A stretch of 10,989 nucleotides of DNA from Aminipila sp047974845 (GCA_047974845.1 JBKECQ010000062.1:1-10989); one strand, 5' to 3'. Positions 1 through 6,967 are shown, counted from the stretch's first letter. Notes: generated by a model not told the origin, from the letters alone. Program-made: numbers and translations.

Positions 1-2
1 TA

Positions 3-386
3 TCTTCCGGTAAAACAGGTACAGCTTTAACGCAGGTAGCCTTTGTTAATTGCTTTGGTAGCTGGGGAGATATATTTGTAGCTATATGTTTACTTTTCTT
101 TGCATTTTCTACTATTTTAAGCTGGCATTTCTTTGGTGCAATAAATGTAAAGTATCTATTTGGAGAAAAGGCAGTAAAAGTTTACTCATGTCTAGTTGTT
201 ATCTTTATTATTTTAGGCTCAACGTTAAAGGTAGACCTTGTTTGGGAATTGGCTGACTTTTTTAATGGTCTAATGGTCATACCTAACGTATTAGCTCTTG
301 TTGCACTAAGTAGCGTAGTTGTTAAACTTAGTAAAAATGGTTCTGCTAAGAAAAAATCTGAATCTAACATAAAAAAAGTAAGCTAA
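3..386 (+). CDS. Sodium:alanine symporter family protein (AGCS), C-terminal part; 5' end outside window
   Basis: This is the last 127 codons of an open frame that enters from the left edge and ends at TAA 384-386. It encodes the C-terminal hydrophobic part of an amino acid carrier (alanine or glycine:Na+ symporter) of the inner membrane. Visible family landmarks are TALTQVAF near residue 10, FAFSTILSWHFFG near 40, and the stretch DLVWELADFFNGLM followed by IPNVLALVAL near 80-100, which is typical of the last transmembrane helices of AGCS proteins. A short basic, Ser/Lys-rich tail follows. Full AGCS proteins have about 450-500 residues, so roughly a quarter is visible. It converges on the permease gene at 506-1492 and has its own terminator. 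It probably does not belong to the catabolic cluster. The family call is firm; the transported amino acid is not determined. Confidence 0.85.
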   Translation, partial: SSGKTGTALTQVAFVNCFGSWGDIFVAICLLFFAFSTILSWHFFGAINVKYLFGEKAVKVYSCLVVIFIILGSTLKVDLVWELADFFNGLMVIPNVLALVALSSVVVKLSKNGSAKKKSESNIKKVS

Positions 387-420
387 TTAAAAACTAATTA
401 TTAAAGAGCTTACATATGCT

Positions 421-454
421 AAAAGCTCCCGAGTTTTACCTTGGGAGCTTTTTT
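421..454 (+). terminator. Rho-independent terminator after the AGCS gene, possibly bidirectional
   Basis: A 13-bp stem (421-433 with 440-452, one G-T pair) closes a 6-nt loop and runs into six T residues at 449-454. It lies 35 bp after the symporter stop. The complementary strand also has four T residues after the stem, so it could end transcription of the minus-strand operon that stops at 506. Confidence 0.85.
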
Positions 455-505
455 AACACATATTTTTATAATTTAAGTTAGATTTTTTAACTTCTTCTTT
501 CTTCC

Positions 506-1492
506 TTATACATAAAACATCTTGCCCATAAGCCAAACTGTTATTGGAATTGTTACCATAGAAGCTACTGTAGTCATAAATAAAATTTGACTTGCCAGCT
601 CCTTATTTCTGCCATACATTTCCGAAAACATAGGAACGGTTGTTGCTACAGATATAGCATTTCCCAATACCAGCACCGCTTTCACCAGCGGATCTAAATG
701 CACTAATCCTTGAGGTAGAACCATTTCACAAAAACCTGCCATAATACACACAAAGAACACTGAAATAGCAGGAGCTGCCAACAATTTTCCCACAGAGGCT
801 TCTATTACATAATTATTCCTCAGGGTATCTCTCAGCCTACAGTTTGCCAATGTACTTCCTATAAATATCATGGCCATGGGGGAAGCTATTCCTCCAATGT
901 ATGATAAATATGTATTTATCATATGGGGAATCTGTATATCCATATTACAGAGCAAAAGCCCCACAAAGGCCGCTGAAATTTTTGGATTTATTAATAGCCC
1001 CAACATCTCCGCCGTTTTTTTGAAAAAAGACTTTTTATATGGCTCTCTTCCCCTTTTCATCAACTTTATGCCGTAAGTAAAAAATATAAAGTTTAGAGAC
1101 AGATTACAGGCAATCATATACAAAAGACCCAGGTCACCAAAGAATGTATATGCCACCGGGAATCCTATAAAGCCGTTATTTGGTGCAAATATGGCAAATT
1201 CCACAACTGGGGCATCCTCTTTATTATAACCTCTGACGTTGCAGTATATATAGGCACAGACTCCGATTACAAGAAATAATATTGCTGAAGCCACAGCAGT
1301 AATTAAGAAATTTTTAAAAATGCCCTCAGGCATTTCCAAATTGCCCATTCTATCAAGAATAAGGCAGGGATATGCTATGCTTATAATAAACTTATTCATT
1401 CCCCTGCCCATGCTATCATCTATAATATTTCTTTTCTTACATATATACCCTGTCATAATCAATCCAAAGAGAACTATAAATTGTTGGTACAC
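506..1492 (-). CDS. AEC-family (auxin efflux carrier-like) permease
   Basis: This 328-residue, very hydrophobic protein has about ten predicted membrane segments in two halves separated by a basic loop (KLMKRGREPYKKSFFKK, about residues 143-160). The motif APNNGFIGFP at about 103-112 is typical of AEC carriers, a family that includes malonate and other organic-anion transporters and auxin efflux carriers. The start is GTG at 1490-1492, preceded by a purine-rich AAGAAAGAG stretch that lies inside the end of the upstream MFS gene. Only 3 bp separate the two genes, so they are probably translationally coupled. As last gene of the operon it may export a weak-acid end product or import a substrate. 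Which of these it does cannot be read from the sequence. Confidence 0.8.
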   Translation of the reverse strand: MYQQFIVLFGLIMTGYICKKRNIIDDSMGRGMNKFIISIAYPCLILDRMGNLEMPEGIFKNFLITAVASAILFLVIGVCAYIYCNVRGYNKEDAPVVEFAIFAPNNGFIGFPVAYTFFGDLGLLYMIACNLSLNFIFFTYGIKLMKRGREPYKKSFFKKTAEMLGLLINPKISAAFVGLLLCNMDIQIPHMINTYLSYIGGIASPMAMIFIGSTLANCRLRDTLRNNYVIEASVGKLLAAPAISVFFVCIMAGFCEMVLPQGLVHLDPLVKAVLVLGNAISVATTVPMFSEMYGRNKELASQILFMTTVASMVTIPITVWLMGKMFYV

Positions 1493-1495
1493 TTC

Positions 1496-2797
1496 TTATT
1501 GGCTCTTTCTTTCCATTTCAGCTTTATGATCCTCATTATACTTATATTCATCAATGAATCCCACCAAAGCCGCAACAATTAGCGCTACCACTGCAAAAAT
1601 GACGTATGCATAATTTAAGTTTCCGATGACATTTGTAACAATCCCGTTTACCACGAAACAGCAAGCTGTTACAAAGCCTTGAATTGGAAATATAACTGAG
1701 TTTACATGGTCAAAGCCCTGCCTTCCGAAGATTGATGTCGGAAGTGAAGTTGTAAAGTTAGCTGAACCACCGATACCCATGCCTATCATAAATATTGAAA
1801 GGTAGAAAGTGAATCCAAGCTCTCCTCCTGCAAGTACATTTACACCTAGTGCAACCGCATACCATACTCCGAAGCCTTGCATTGTTTTTTTAGTTCCTAT
1901 TCTCTGGTCTATAACACCAATTAGCCATGAACCAAATACACCTATTAGCGCCACCACTGTCATAAGTGTTAATGCCCCACCTTGACTCATTCCAAAGTCT
2001 CTGATATTTCTTGTTACCAACTGTACCATAACTCCTACAGAGCAAATCTGGAACATTCCTGTAAATATAGCCGCAAGCCATAATTCTTTTGTTGCCAAAA
2101 GCTGTGAGGTTGTCCAACGTGATTCATCATTTGCAGTAAAGTATTCGTTCTTATACACTTCATCTGAAACATTATCCGGATTCATCCCTCTTTCCTGAGG
2201 AGTATTTCTAATAAAGATTGCACCTATAATACCTAAAATAATTGCTGCTACTCCGATTGGAATACAACCACCCTTAATGGAACCAAAGCCGGCTACAAGA
2301 CCTGTCAAAAGTGCTACATAGAATGCGGATGCCAGATTATGTCCCATAGTCGTATAGCCCATTACTATACCCTTTTTCTTAGGGAACCAGCTAGCCACCA
2401 GCGTACCACCCGCAATATATCCTGCGGACATCATGCCCGTTGCGCACAGAATCATTGCTATTACATAAACAGTCAAGGTGGTAGCATTACCACATATCAT
2501 ATATGTGATACCTGCTAAAATTGTGCAGATTGCTGATGTTGCTCTTGCACCTATCTTTCTGTTTACTTTTCCTACAATTATAAATCCCAGTACAGCAATC
2601 ATTCCTGCGTATCCATTCCACTGGATTATAGTACCCGGCTCAACGCCTATATTAGCTGCCGCCGCAGGTGCAAGTACGTTTGTTCCGTCATTTATCATAC
2701 CTACATAAAAGAAAAACATTAGAAGACAGTACAATATTATTCCCCAGCCTGCTGCTCCAAATTTTACTAAAGATTTTTGATTAGCACTATTACTCAT
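1496..2797 (-). CDS. MFS transporter, OFA (oxalate/formate antiporter-like) family
   Basis: The protein has 433 residues and about twelve membrane segments. The loop 2-3 MFS signature GKVNRKIGAR is at 76-85 and its second-half counterpart GVIDQRIGTKK at 294-304. WFPKKKGIVMG (137-147) is a hallmark of OFA-type carriers, which move small organic anions or weak acids across the cytoplasmic membrane. The ATG is preceded by GGAGGG at 2804-2809, seven bases upstream. The gene follows the cyclase gene by 193 bp and is almost fused to the AEC gene. In context it is the best candidate for uptake of the aromatic substrate or exchange with a fermentation acid, but this is inference. OFA members are often over-annotated as oxalate/formate antiporters, so no substrate is assigned. 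Confidence 0.82.
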   Translation of the reverse strand: MSNSANQKSLVKFGAAGWGIILYCLLMFFFYVGMINDGTNVLAPAAAANIGVEPGTIIQWNGYAGMIAVLGFIIVGKVNRKIGARATSAICTILAGITYMICGNATTLTVYVIAMILCATGMMSAGYIAGGTLVASWFPKKKGIVMGYTTMGHNLASAFYVALLTGLVAGFGSIKGGCIPIGVAAIILGIIGAIFIRNTPQERGMNPDNVSDEVYKNEYFTANDESRWTTSQLLATKELWLAAIFTGMFQICSVGVMVQLVTRNIRDFGMSQGGALTLMTVVALIGVFGSWLIGVIDQRIGTKKTMQGFGVWYAVALGVNVLAGGELGFTFYLSIFMIGMGIGGSANFTTSLPTSIFGRQGFDHVNSVIFPIQGFVTACCFVVNGIVTNVIGNLNYAYVIFAVVALIVAALVGFIDEYKYNEDHKAEMERKSQ

Positions 2798-2921
2798 TCG
2801 ACACCCTCCGTCGTTATATATTTTATTCTCTGCTTTGTTAAAAATAAAATGGGCGGCTGAGAAGCTGTTGTTTAAAGTTCCCCAGTCCCCCTGTATTTAT
2901 GTGTTCACGCATAATGCTTCT

Positions 2922-2950
2922 ATTATACTACACTCTATTAACTTCTGCTC
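2922..2950 (-). promoter_or_regulatory. Possible internal promoter for the two transporter genes
   Basis: The 193-bp gap upstream of the MFS gene holds a perfect TATAAT on the minus strand (2922-2927), about 125 bp before the start codon. The hexamer 17 bp upstream (GAGCAG) does not resemble a -35 box, so this is weak. The gap has no recognisable terminator. The transporters may be co-transcribed with the enzymes and also have an independent start here. Confidence 0.3.
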
Positions 2951-3006
2951 TGACAGTTATAATGCTCTGAAATTCAAAGTCGCTAATCTATTATCTGCTC
3001 TGACAG
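2944..3006. repeat. 13-bp direct repeat at the 3' end of the cyclase gene
   Basis: TCTGCTCTGACAG occurs exactly at 2994-3006, covering the last codons of the cyclase gene, and again at 2944-2956 in the downstream gap, 50 bp away. A shorter related stretch (GCTCTGA) lies between them. It looks like a small local duplication of the gene's 3' end. No role is evident. Confidence 0.6.
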
Positions 3007-3941
3007 CCTGTACCACAGTATAGGTAAGTTCTTTCGGGCACATCGTTTACATGGTCTTCATCGATTTCTGCAACACATCTTGCCATTGAACCGTCTCCCA
3101 TATACCATCTTAGTGGGAAGCAGTAAAATCTGAATCTTTTGCCTGATACCTTATCAAGATCTCCACCAAGATTTTCAACACCTACTATGCCATTTCCAAG
3201 CATTATCTTGTGACAAGGCTCCCAAGTTCCCCAACAGCCAACTTCTTCTAATTGCCCAAACTTTTCATCATAATCTGCCTGTCCGTGAATTCTAATGTAT
3301 TCTTCCTTATCAAATTCAGCATAGGCCTCTTCACCAAACTTTTCTTTATACTCTTCAGTGATAGGTCTGCCTGATGCTCCTAGAAGGTTCATTCTTGTCA
3401 TACCATTGTTACCCATTGCTGTATGTAGAGGGTGATCAAGTGCCTGCATATCCATAGCAACACATTTAACCTTGTGTTCTACAAACCACTTTCCCGCGTC
3501 TACACCTGTTCCACATGAATAATGGTAATATTCCTTTGAGTCATCAAACTTTCTGTGCATACCTGTGTTTAGACATACAATCATGCCTTCAAGTTCTTCC
3601 GGTTTAATATTTGCTCTCTTGCAAGCATCATCAAGGTGCTTCCCTGTGATTAGCCCCCATCTTTCAACTTCTATTTCAAGACATACTGCATCGCCAGTAT
3701 AAGCATCTACAGGCATTTCGTGAGTATATCTTGCTCTCTTGCCGTCAAATTCTGTTTCCATAACGTGTCTTGGCGCATCGCAGTGAGTTCCTGTATGCAT
3801 AGTGCAACCGATGTACTGAGTTAAAACTCCGCCCTTAGCCATAGTATGCTTACTATCGATAACCGGTTTATCAAAGTAAGGCCATCTTGGAATTTCCGCA
3901 CTGAAAGGATGTGATAAGTCTACAAATATTTTCTTTCCCAT
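2991..3941 (-). CDS. Cyclase-family metal-dependent hydrolase, probable dihydrophloroglucinol cyclohydrolase (DPGC)
   Basis: This 316-residue protein belongs to the cyclase superfamily (kynurenine formamidase / isatin hydrolase fold). The divalent-metal motif HTGTHCDAPRH spans residues 49-59, giving candidate ligands H49, H53 and D55. H170 in ALDHPLH and E256 in GVENL fit the later conserved positions. Such enzymes hydrolyse a C-N or C-C bond next to a carbonyl in a ring. Beside an SDR reductase and upstream of a BKACE/dehydrogenase pair, the best reading is hydrolytic ring opening of dihydrophloroglucinol to 3-hydroxy-5-oxohexanoate. The start is set at ATG 3939-3941 because GGAGG (3950-3954) sits eight bases before it. 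The frame can be extended to a TTG at 3954-3956, but that codon overlaps the Shine-Dalgarno. The fold call is firm; the substrate is inferred from context. Another cyclic diketone or lactam substrate remains possible. Confidence 0.75.
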   Translation of the reverse strand: MGKKIFVDLSHPFSAEIPRWPYFDKPVIDSKHTMAKGGVLTQYIGCTMHTGTHCDAPRHVMETEFDGKRARYTHEMPVDAYTGDAVCLEIEVERWGLITGKHLDDACKRANIKPEELEGMIVCLNTGMHRKFDDSKEYYHYSCGTGVDAGKWFVEHKVKCVAMDMQALDHPLHTAMGNNGMTRMNLLGASGRPITEEYKEKFGEEAYAEFDKEEYIRIHGQADYDEKFGQLEEVGCWGTWEPCHKIMLGNGIVGVENLGGDLDKVSGKRFRFYCFPLRWYMGDGSMARCVAEIDEDHVNDVPERTYLYCGTGCQSR

Positions 3942-3949
3942 TTTAATAT

Positions 3950-3954
3950 CCTCC
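3950..3954 (-). promoter_or_regulatory. Ribosome binding site deciding the cyclase start
   Basis: GGAGG on the minus strand lies eight bases before ATG 3939-3941. It excludes the upstream in-frame TTG, whose last base is part of this element. Confidence 0.8.
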
Positions 3955-4008
3955 AAAATTTATAAGTATTTTATTTTAAATATTATTTGTCTTAATTATT
4001 ATTTGTCA

Positions 4009-4797
4009 TTAGTTAGCCCAATATCCGCCTTCAACCGCTACATTGGCACCTGTCATAAAATCACTTGCCGATGAAGCAAGAAAAATACATGGACCTACAA
4101 AATCTTCCGGCTCTCCAAGTCTTCCAAGAGGAATTCTCTTTAAGAAGTTTTTGTAAACTTCACTTTCAGGGTCAAACATCCATTCAGTAAGGTCTGACCT
4201 GAATACTGTTGGATTAATTGTGTTTACATTAATTTTGTACTTAGCAGTCCATTCACACGCCAATGACTGAGCCATAAGGTCAATACCTCCCTTTGCTGTA
4301 CAGTAACCTGTATAACCCGCCATACCCATCTTTGAACGAGCTGAGGATACAAGAATAACCTTTCCACCCTTTCCCTGAGCAATCATTTTTTCTCCTACGT
4401 ATTTGCAAAACAACCAAGTTCCCTGTACATCAGAGTTCATAATTTTTTGCCATTCCGTCAAATCTTGTTCAACGATTGGCTGTGGGTGGTTGTAACCTGC
4501 CGCTGTTACAAGTACATTTATTTCACCAAACTTTTCTATAGTTTCATTTACTACTTTGATTACATCCTCTTCAACAGCCGGATCCCCTGTAGAAAAAGCA
4601 CATTCGATTCCGTCCTTAGCAAGCTCATCACAGATTTCCTGACATTTTTTTGCACCTCTGCCTGTAATCATAACCTTCATGCCTGCAAGCCCGTATCCCT
4701 TAGCAACAGCCTTTCCCAAAGCACCTGTAGCTCCTGTTATTAATGCAACTTTACCCTTAACATCAAATAAAGTGTTTATAAAATCCTTATTTACCAT
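4009..4797 (-). CDS. SDR oxidoreductase, probable NADPH-dependent phloroglucinol reductase (PGR)
   Basis: This is a classical short-chain dehydrogenase/reductase of 262 residues. The dinucleotide motif TGATGALG is at 21-28, the structural motif TAAG at 98-101, and N121 is the catalytic Asn. S152 in VSSARS and Y165-x-x-x-K169 in GYCTAKGG complete the tetrad. After the second strand the sequence is TGR (R47) rather than an acidic residue, which favours NADPH. The C terminus (MTGANVAVEGGYWAN) is typical of the gluconate-5-dehydrogenase-like branch. In context it would reduce phloroglucinol to dihydrophloroglucinol, the NADPH-dependent first step of the anaerobic pathway, just before the ring-opening cyclase encoded 67 bp downstream. 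An AAGGAGAG ribosome site (4803-4810) supports the start. SDR substrate specificity cannot be read from motifs, so the specific call rests on the four-gene set. Confidence 0.75.
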   Translation of the reverse strand: MVNKDFINTLFDVKGKVALITGATGALGKAVAKGYGLAGMKVMITGRGAKKCQEICDELAKDGIECAFSTGDPAVEEDVIKVVNETIEKFGEINVLVTAAGYNHPQPIVEQDLTEWQKIMNSDVQGTWLFCKYVGEKMIAQGKGGKVILVSSARSKMGMAGYTGYCTAKGGIDLMAQSLACEWTAKYKINVNTINPTVFRSDLTEWMFDPESEVYKNFLKRIPLGRLGEPEDFVGPCIFLASSASDFMTGANVAVEGGYWAN

Positions 4798-4870
4798 TTT
4801 ATCTCTCCTTTTAGTTTGTTAATGTCTAATTTTTATTCCTATACCAGCCCTAGCTATTTCCATAGGAAAT

Positions 4871-5224
4871 CTAATTTGCATCAGGATAATTTATGATAAC
4901 CAGCATTTCTGCTGCTTCGTTTGTTTCATTTTTTAGGCTTCTTCCTTCATTTGGCGGAAATGAAATTGATTCTCCCTCTTTTACCACATATTTGTTACCC
5001 TCTTTATCAGTAATAGTCATTTGTCCCCTTAACACGTAATAAACCTTTTCCAATGGATTATCTTCGTAAGCCCAATCAGCTCCACCCCCGGGTAGAAAAA
5101 CCGACTTTCCAATCCAAAACTTCTCTGCTCCCGTTTCTTCCTTGCCATGATATCTCATTGCGGTGCAACCAAAATGTCCCGGTGCTTCATAAGGCTTCAA
5201 TTCACTAATTGTTCTTTTAATCAT
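4871..5224 (-). CDS. Small single-domain cupin, first gene of the upper operon
   Basis: This 117-residue protein has one cupin beta-barrel. Motif 1 is around residues 46-66 (LPGGG, then EKVYYVLRG) and motif 2 around 84-100 (GESISFPPNEGRSLKN). The usual metal-binding histidines of both motifs are absent. D50, E54 and E59 occupy the first region, and Ser stands where motif 2 normally has His. It may therefore bind a small ligand without the standard 3-His/1-Glu metal site, or use acidic ligands. The conserved N-terminal stretch PPGHFG-like (PGHFGCTAMRYHGKEETGA, 15-33) looks like a subfamily signature. A GGGAGG site (5232-5237) precedes the ATG by seven bases. As leader gene of the reductase/cyclohydrolase operon it could act as a tautomerase, isomerase or ligand sensor, but no function is claimed. 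The SDR gene follows after 73 bp. Confidence 0.75.
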   Translation of the reverse strand: MIKRTISELKPYEAPGHFGCTAMRYHGKEETGAEKFWIGKSVFLPGGGADWAYEDNPLEKVYYVLRGQMTITDKEGNKYVVKEGESISFPPNEGRSLKNETNEAAEMLVIINYPDAN

Positions 5225-5333
5225 TCTGTAACCTCCCTTTTTCTGACTGGATACTTATGTTTCAGTCTTTTCCCGTTTATATTAATAGTTGTGCATAGGT
5301 TATCGCTATGCCTCTATTAGATTTTATGATTGA

Positions 5334-5362
5334 AGTATAACACCACCTATTTTTGCTCACAA
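5334..5362 (-). promoter_or_regulatory. Sigma-A-type promoter of the cupin-SDR-cyclase operon
   Basis: On the minus strand a -35 box TTGTGA (5357-5362) is followed after exactly 17 bp by a -10 box TATACT (5334-5339). This would start transcription near 5327 and leave a leader of about 100 nt before the cupin ATG. The weak -35 box and the dyads just upstream suggest it needs an activator. Confidence 0.6.
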
Positions 5363-5375
5363 TTCTAACTTTTCT

Positions 5376-5417
5376 GTAACAGAGTTACTGTAAAGTTACA
5401 CGGTTACTTTTCAGTAA
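5376..5417. promoter_or_regulatory. Cluster of three adjacent TTAC/GTAA dyads, candidate operator or activator sites
   Basis: Three inverted repeats lie almost end to end. GTAAC-AGA-GTTAC is at 5376-5388, TGTAA-AG-TTACA at 5389-5400, and TTACT-TTTC-AGTAA at 5404-5417. All arms match perfectly. The cluster ends 14 bp upstream of the -35 box of the cupin operon, a usual position for an activator. The neighbouring HxlR-family regulator is the obvious candidate binder, since winged-helix dimers of this family bind short TTAC/GTAA-like dyads. That link is inference. Confidence 0.55.
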
Positions 5418-6164
5418 TTATCTTTTAGTTATTTTTTTAACATCTCCTAATCTCTAATTTCTGCGCATACAAATTACAAATTAGATTTTATTTAGAGCCA
5501 ATTAGTTCATAAAATGGATTCCACCTATTTAAACACATATTTCATCTATTACTTTCACCGTTGTAATTCTGCTTAATACTATTTTCTTTTTTTGTAACTG
5601 TTATTTTATTAACACGATTTTTGTAAAAATTTCTACAAAAATTTCTATAAAAATTACCATAAAAATTTAACAATTTATTTATACCTTCTTATTTATATCT
5701 TCTTATTAAAATACCGTTTAAGTTACATCAAACTCCAAATGAAGATTAAGCCACTTTATGTTCACACCTATTTCGTTGAAAAACTTACTTTACTATGGTC
5801 AGCGTCTTTATATCACACCAAATAAAATATTTTGACGTATTGTTGATTTTGCTGAGATTGAAGAATACCAAGTAATAAGTTACAAATTATTCATTTATTA
5901 AAAATAGCGGGTGCAGAGGGTGTTATTTTGGATGCACAGAAATAGGCTTGCTTGTTAATAAAAAAGGTTCTTATCTTCCAATTTTTTACACAACACAAGT
6001 TCATGCCTCTAAGGCTGTAATGCTAATTCTTGATTAATAATTATGAAAAAGCACCTTAGTGCGGCAGAATTTGTTGTACTAAAGCACCTCCTGACTGCAA
6101 TAAAAAAGACAGCCTAATCAAGTTCTATCTTGTGTTTATTCCCTAAGCGTAATGGCAATATGGT
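5418..6164. other. AT-rich non-coding stretch with no recognised gene
   Basis: About 750 bases without a convincing gene on either strand. They contain an A-tract tandem repeat (5625-5671), another TGTAAC/GTTAT dyad (5593-5604) and isolated GTTACA motifs (5722-5727, 5879-5884). Short protein-like fragments occur, such as a 25-codon frame 5758-5835 without a ribosome site and a start-less frame from 5879 containing EIGLLVNKKGSYLPIF. These could be remains of a decayed gene, but nothing is recognisable and chance is a sufficient explanation. Confidence 0.5.
5625..5671. repeat. 12-bp A-tract tandem repeat, just under four copies
   Basis: Units AAAAATTTCTAC, AAAAATTTCTAT and AAAAATTACCAT, then a partial AAAAATTTAAC, follow each other without gaps. 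The A5 tracts recur every 12 bp, close to helical phase, so the segment may be curved. It lies between the upper operon promoter and the HxlR promoter. Confidence 0.7.
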
Positions 6165-6193
6165 TTGACTTAAATATACGATTTTGATATACT
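6165..6193 (+). promoter_or_regulatory. Strong sigma-A promoter of the HxlR-family gene
   Basis: TTGACT (6165-6170), a 17-bp spacer and an extended -10 TGA-TATACT (6185-6193) form a near-consensus promoter. Transcription would start near 6200, about 54 bases before the ATG. The regulator is thus probably made constitutively at a good level unless it is repressed. Confidence 0.75.
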
Positions 6194-6253
6194 AAGCTAT
6201 AATGCAAATACGTTTATTTCTATGGATTTGAGCTAAGCAAGGGAGATATTATC

Positions 6254-6796
6254 ATGGAAGGTACTAACCCTTATCACTATGCACTTTCTTGCATAGGCGG
6301 TAAATGGAAAATGACTATACTGCACCATATACATCATCACGGTGCTATTCGTTTTACAAAGACAAAGAAAACTCTTCCTGTCAGTGAAAAGGTTTTAAGC
6401 CAGCAGCTGAAGGAGCTCGTTGAAGCAGGACTGATCGAGAGAATACAATATAACACTATTCCTTTAAAGGTTGAATATATTCTAACCCCTGCCGGTAAAA
6501 GACTTATACCTGCTTTGGATTTTATATATGTCTGGAGTATTCAGCGTATGCGTGATTTAAATATTGAAATAGACCCGGATGCATTTCTGGTTCATACCCA
6601 GAAAAAATACCACACCTGCGTGTCTGAGCTTATCGACCACTATGAGGGTTTCTGTAGTTTCGTAGACCTTGTTGTGGAACATGACATTTCATTAGAGCAG
6701 ACTACTGAGCATTTTATGAATAACAAGGACGAGCTTTTTAAGGTGATTCCTCAAGAGTTTGCACAAAGCAGTCCCAATAAGGATACTGACAGATAA
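6254..6796 (+). CDS. HxlR-family winged-helix transcriptional regulator with C-terminal extension
   Basis: Residues 1 to about 104 form an HxlR-type winged helix. IGGKWKMTIL is at 14-23, the recognition region VSEKVLSQQLKELVEAGLI at 43-61, and the wing VEYILTPAGKRL at 73-84. Family members bind DNA as dimers, and several (YodB, HypR, HxlR) respond to quinones, electrophiles or metabolites. This protein has 180 residues where many relatives have about 100-130. The extra C-terminal part of about 75 residues (105-180) is acidic and without a recognised domain. C13 directly precedes IGGKW and could be redox-active, although the usual Cys-Pro at this end is missing. A His-rich stretch (HHIHHHG, 24-30) is unusual. 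GGGAG (6241-6245) precedes the ATG by eight bases. The gene lies between the two catabolic operons in opposite orientation and probably controls at least the cupin operon. Confidence 0.85.
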   Translation: MEGTNPYHYALSCIGGKWKMTILHHIHHHGAIRFTKTKKTLPVSEKVLSQQLKELVEAGLIERIQYNTIPLKVEYILTPAGKRLIPALDFIYVWSIQRMRDLNIEIDPDAFLVHTQKKYHTCVSELIDHYEGFCSFVDLVVEHDISLEQTTEHFMNNKDELFKVIPQEFAQSSPNKDTDR

Positions 6797-6931
6797 GATA
6801 AGATAAGATTAGATAAGATTAGATAAGATTAGATTAGATTAGTTAAGATAAGTTAGGCTAGGTTAGATTAGGTTAAGTTAGGTTAAATTATGTTAGGCTA
6901 GGTTAGGTTAGATTAGGTTAAGTTAAGTTAA
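6792..6931. repeat. Degenerate pentanucleotide tandem array, 28 units
   Basis: From 6792 to 6931 the sequence parses without any register slip into 28 five-base units. The left third is mostly GATAA and GATTA, the right part GTTAG, GTTAA, ATTAG and GCTAG. A higher-order pattern is visible: GTTAG-GCTAG-GTTAG starts at 6852 and again at 6892, 40 bp apart. The plus strand is almost free of C. The TAA stop of the HxlR gene (6794-6796) is the end of the first unit, so the array begins inside the coding sequence. Confidence 0.9.
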
Positions 6932-6967
6932 TAAGATTTTTAAACAAAATAATAAAGATACTATAAT

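Noticed and set aside
182..370. Minus-strand 62-codon frame at the left end
   Set aside because: It overlaps the AGCS coding frame, which shows clear family motifs on the plus strand.
5353..5366. lac-operator-like AATTGTGAGC on the minus strand
   Set aside because: Only one half matches by chance, and it overlaps the -35 box of the upper operon promoter. No LacI-type regulator is present.
6792..6931. Telomere-like TTAGG repeat, suggesting eukaryotic contamination
   Set aside because: The units are a degenerate mixture (GATAA, GATTA, GTTAG, GTTAA) and the array is embedded between bacterial genes with a bacterial terminator directly after it.
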